6,706 nucleotides of DNA from NCBI GenBank assembly GCA_000436475.1, contig FR886220.1, forward strand, positions 5,262 through 11,967, read 5' to 3'. The translations under genes and the position numbers were made by a program. Source of the stretch: Eubacterium sp. CAG:248. GTDB taxonomy: Bacteria; Bacillota; Clostridia; Lachnospirales; Lachnospiraceae. Each line of letters starts with the position of its first letter. Position 1 is the first letter of the stretch. Below, one piece after another: positions 6,475-6,706 of the stretch. Below the pieces are notes generated by a model that saw nothing but the letters and a program-made list of their open reading frames with translations, searched no databases and was not told the DNA's origin.

Positions 6475-6481
6475 CCTCCTT
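6475..6481 (-). promoter_or_regulatory. Ribosome binding site that decides the TTG start of the sigma gene
   Basis: AAGGAGG sits 5 nt before TTG 6469 and downstream of the in-frame ATG at 6487. Initiation at the ATG would therefore place this site inside the coding region. It is the strongest Shine-Dalgarno in the area. Confidence 0.7.
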
Positions 6482-6498
6482 TCCCATTTCAGTAATGT

Positions 6499-6510
6499 AT
6501 AAACGTTTAT
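6499..6510. promoter_or_regulatory. 12-bp perfect palindrome upstream of the sigma gene, candidate operator
   Basis: ATAAACGTTTAT is identical on both strands. It has a central CpG like operators of the LacI/CcpA type. It fits the inner part of a catabolite-responsive element but misses the outer TG...CA positions. It lies 30 nt before the TTG start and just downstream of the candidate -10, so a bound repressor could block the operon. The binding protein is unknown. Confidence 0.4.
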
Positions 6511-6522
6511 TCCATTCTAATA

Positions 6523-6531
6523 TGTATAACA
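6523..6531 (-). promoter_or_regulatory. Candidate extended -10 promoter of the sigma/ABC operon
   Basis: On the minus strand TGTTATACA reads as an extended -10 (TG, one base, TATACA). No good -35 lies 17 bp upstream. An alternative -10 is TAGAAT (6514-6519). Neither resembles a typical ECF promoter (no clear GAAAC with CGTC), so basal transcription by the housekeeping sigma factor is the simpler reading. Confidence 0.3.
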
Positions 6532-6572
6532 ACTGACTACATAAAAAAGATAGTCTATGTTTTAGATTTCTC

Positions 6573-6605
6573 AAAAAAAGACACCAACCCTCTATGGTTG
6601 ATGTC
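6573..6605 (-). terminator. Intrinsic terminator of the right-edge gene
   Basis: On the minus strand GACATCAACC pairs with GGTTGGTGTC: a 10-bp stem with one U-G wobble and a 6-nt loop, plus-strand arms 6580-6589 and 6596-6605. It is followed at once by seven T (6573-6579). It lies 22 nt after the stop of the right-edge gene and insulates the sigma operon from it. Confidence 0.9.
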
Positions 6606-6626
6606 CTATCAATAGCATTTGTACTC

Positions 6627-6706
6627 CTATATCATCTGAAAATACTTCAACGCATCTTCAATCGCTATTTCTTTTTCTTTTGGGCATTCCGGCTGTCCGC
6701 CATTCT
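6627..6706 (-). CDS. C-terminal fragment of an unrecognised protein (runs in from the right edge)
   Basis: The last 25 codons before the TAG at 6629-6627 read NGGQPECPKEKEIAIEDALK, then YFQMI. Of the three minus-strand frames here this is the one that runs longest before a stop, and its composition (a Cys-Pro followed by a charged amphipathic helix) looks like real protein. The strong intrinsic terminator 22 nt downstream supports a true gene end. A GGQxxCP turn before a terminal helix could be part of a metal-binding or cysteine-rich domain, but the fragment is too short to name. Confidence 0.65.
   Translation of the reverse strand, partial: NGGQPECPKEKEIAIEDALKYFQMI

Overview
The window comes from an AT-rich, low-GC Gram-positive bacterium, most likely a gut Clostridia of the Lachnospiraceae type. 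This rests on the strong AGGAGG-type ribosome binding sites, the codon use, and the gene families present (a cytoplasmic GH5 glucanase beside an AraC regulator, and an ECF sigma/ABC-2 cassette). The placement is inference, because no rRNA or marker gene is present.

Left part (1-686). The first 14 codons of an unrecognised minus-strand gene lie at the edge. Next to it is a decayed plus-strand MerR-family regulator gene. That gene has lost its start codon and the first helix of its DNA-binding domain, and it carries an in-frame 105-bp tandem duplication in its coiled-coil/C-terminal part.

Middle (751-3096). A GH5 (cellulase-type) glycoside hydrolase with no signal peptide lies on the minus strand, divergent from an AraC-family regulator on the plus strand. 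The 226-bp region between them holds a candidate extended -10 promoter and a dyad-rich leader. This looks like a small carbohydrate-use locus: the regulator probably senses a sugar and controls the hydrolase, which would act on imported oligosaccharides. The 341 bases after the regulator hold no intact gene, only a possible frameshifted remnant of a small membrane protein.

Right part (3097-6469, all minus strand). Four tightly overlapping genes run in the order ECF sigma factor, six-helix membrane protein of unknown function, ABC ATPase, ABC-2 permease. The overlaps are 32, 20 and 4 nt, and the ribosome binding sites lie inside the preceding genes, so this is one translationally coupled operon. 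The membrane protein has a cytoplasmic N-terminal extension and sits directly after the sigma gene, so it is a candidate anti-sigma factor or sensor. The natural hypothesis is a sigma-controlled export, resistance or signalling module. A 12-bp perfect palindrome and a candidate extended -10 lie just upstream of the sigma gene. The sigma gene is best started at a TTG codon preceded by AAGGAGG.

Right edge (6573-6706). The last 25 codons of another minus-strand gene are followed by a clear intrinsic terminator, which separates it from the sigma operon. No tRNA, rRNA, CRISPR array or insertion sequence was seen.
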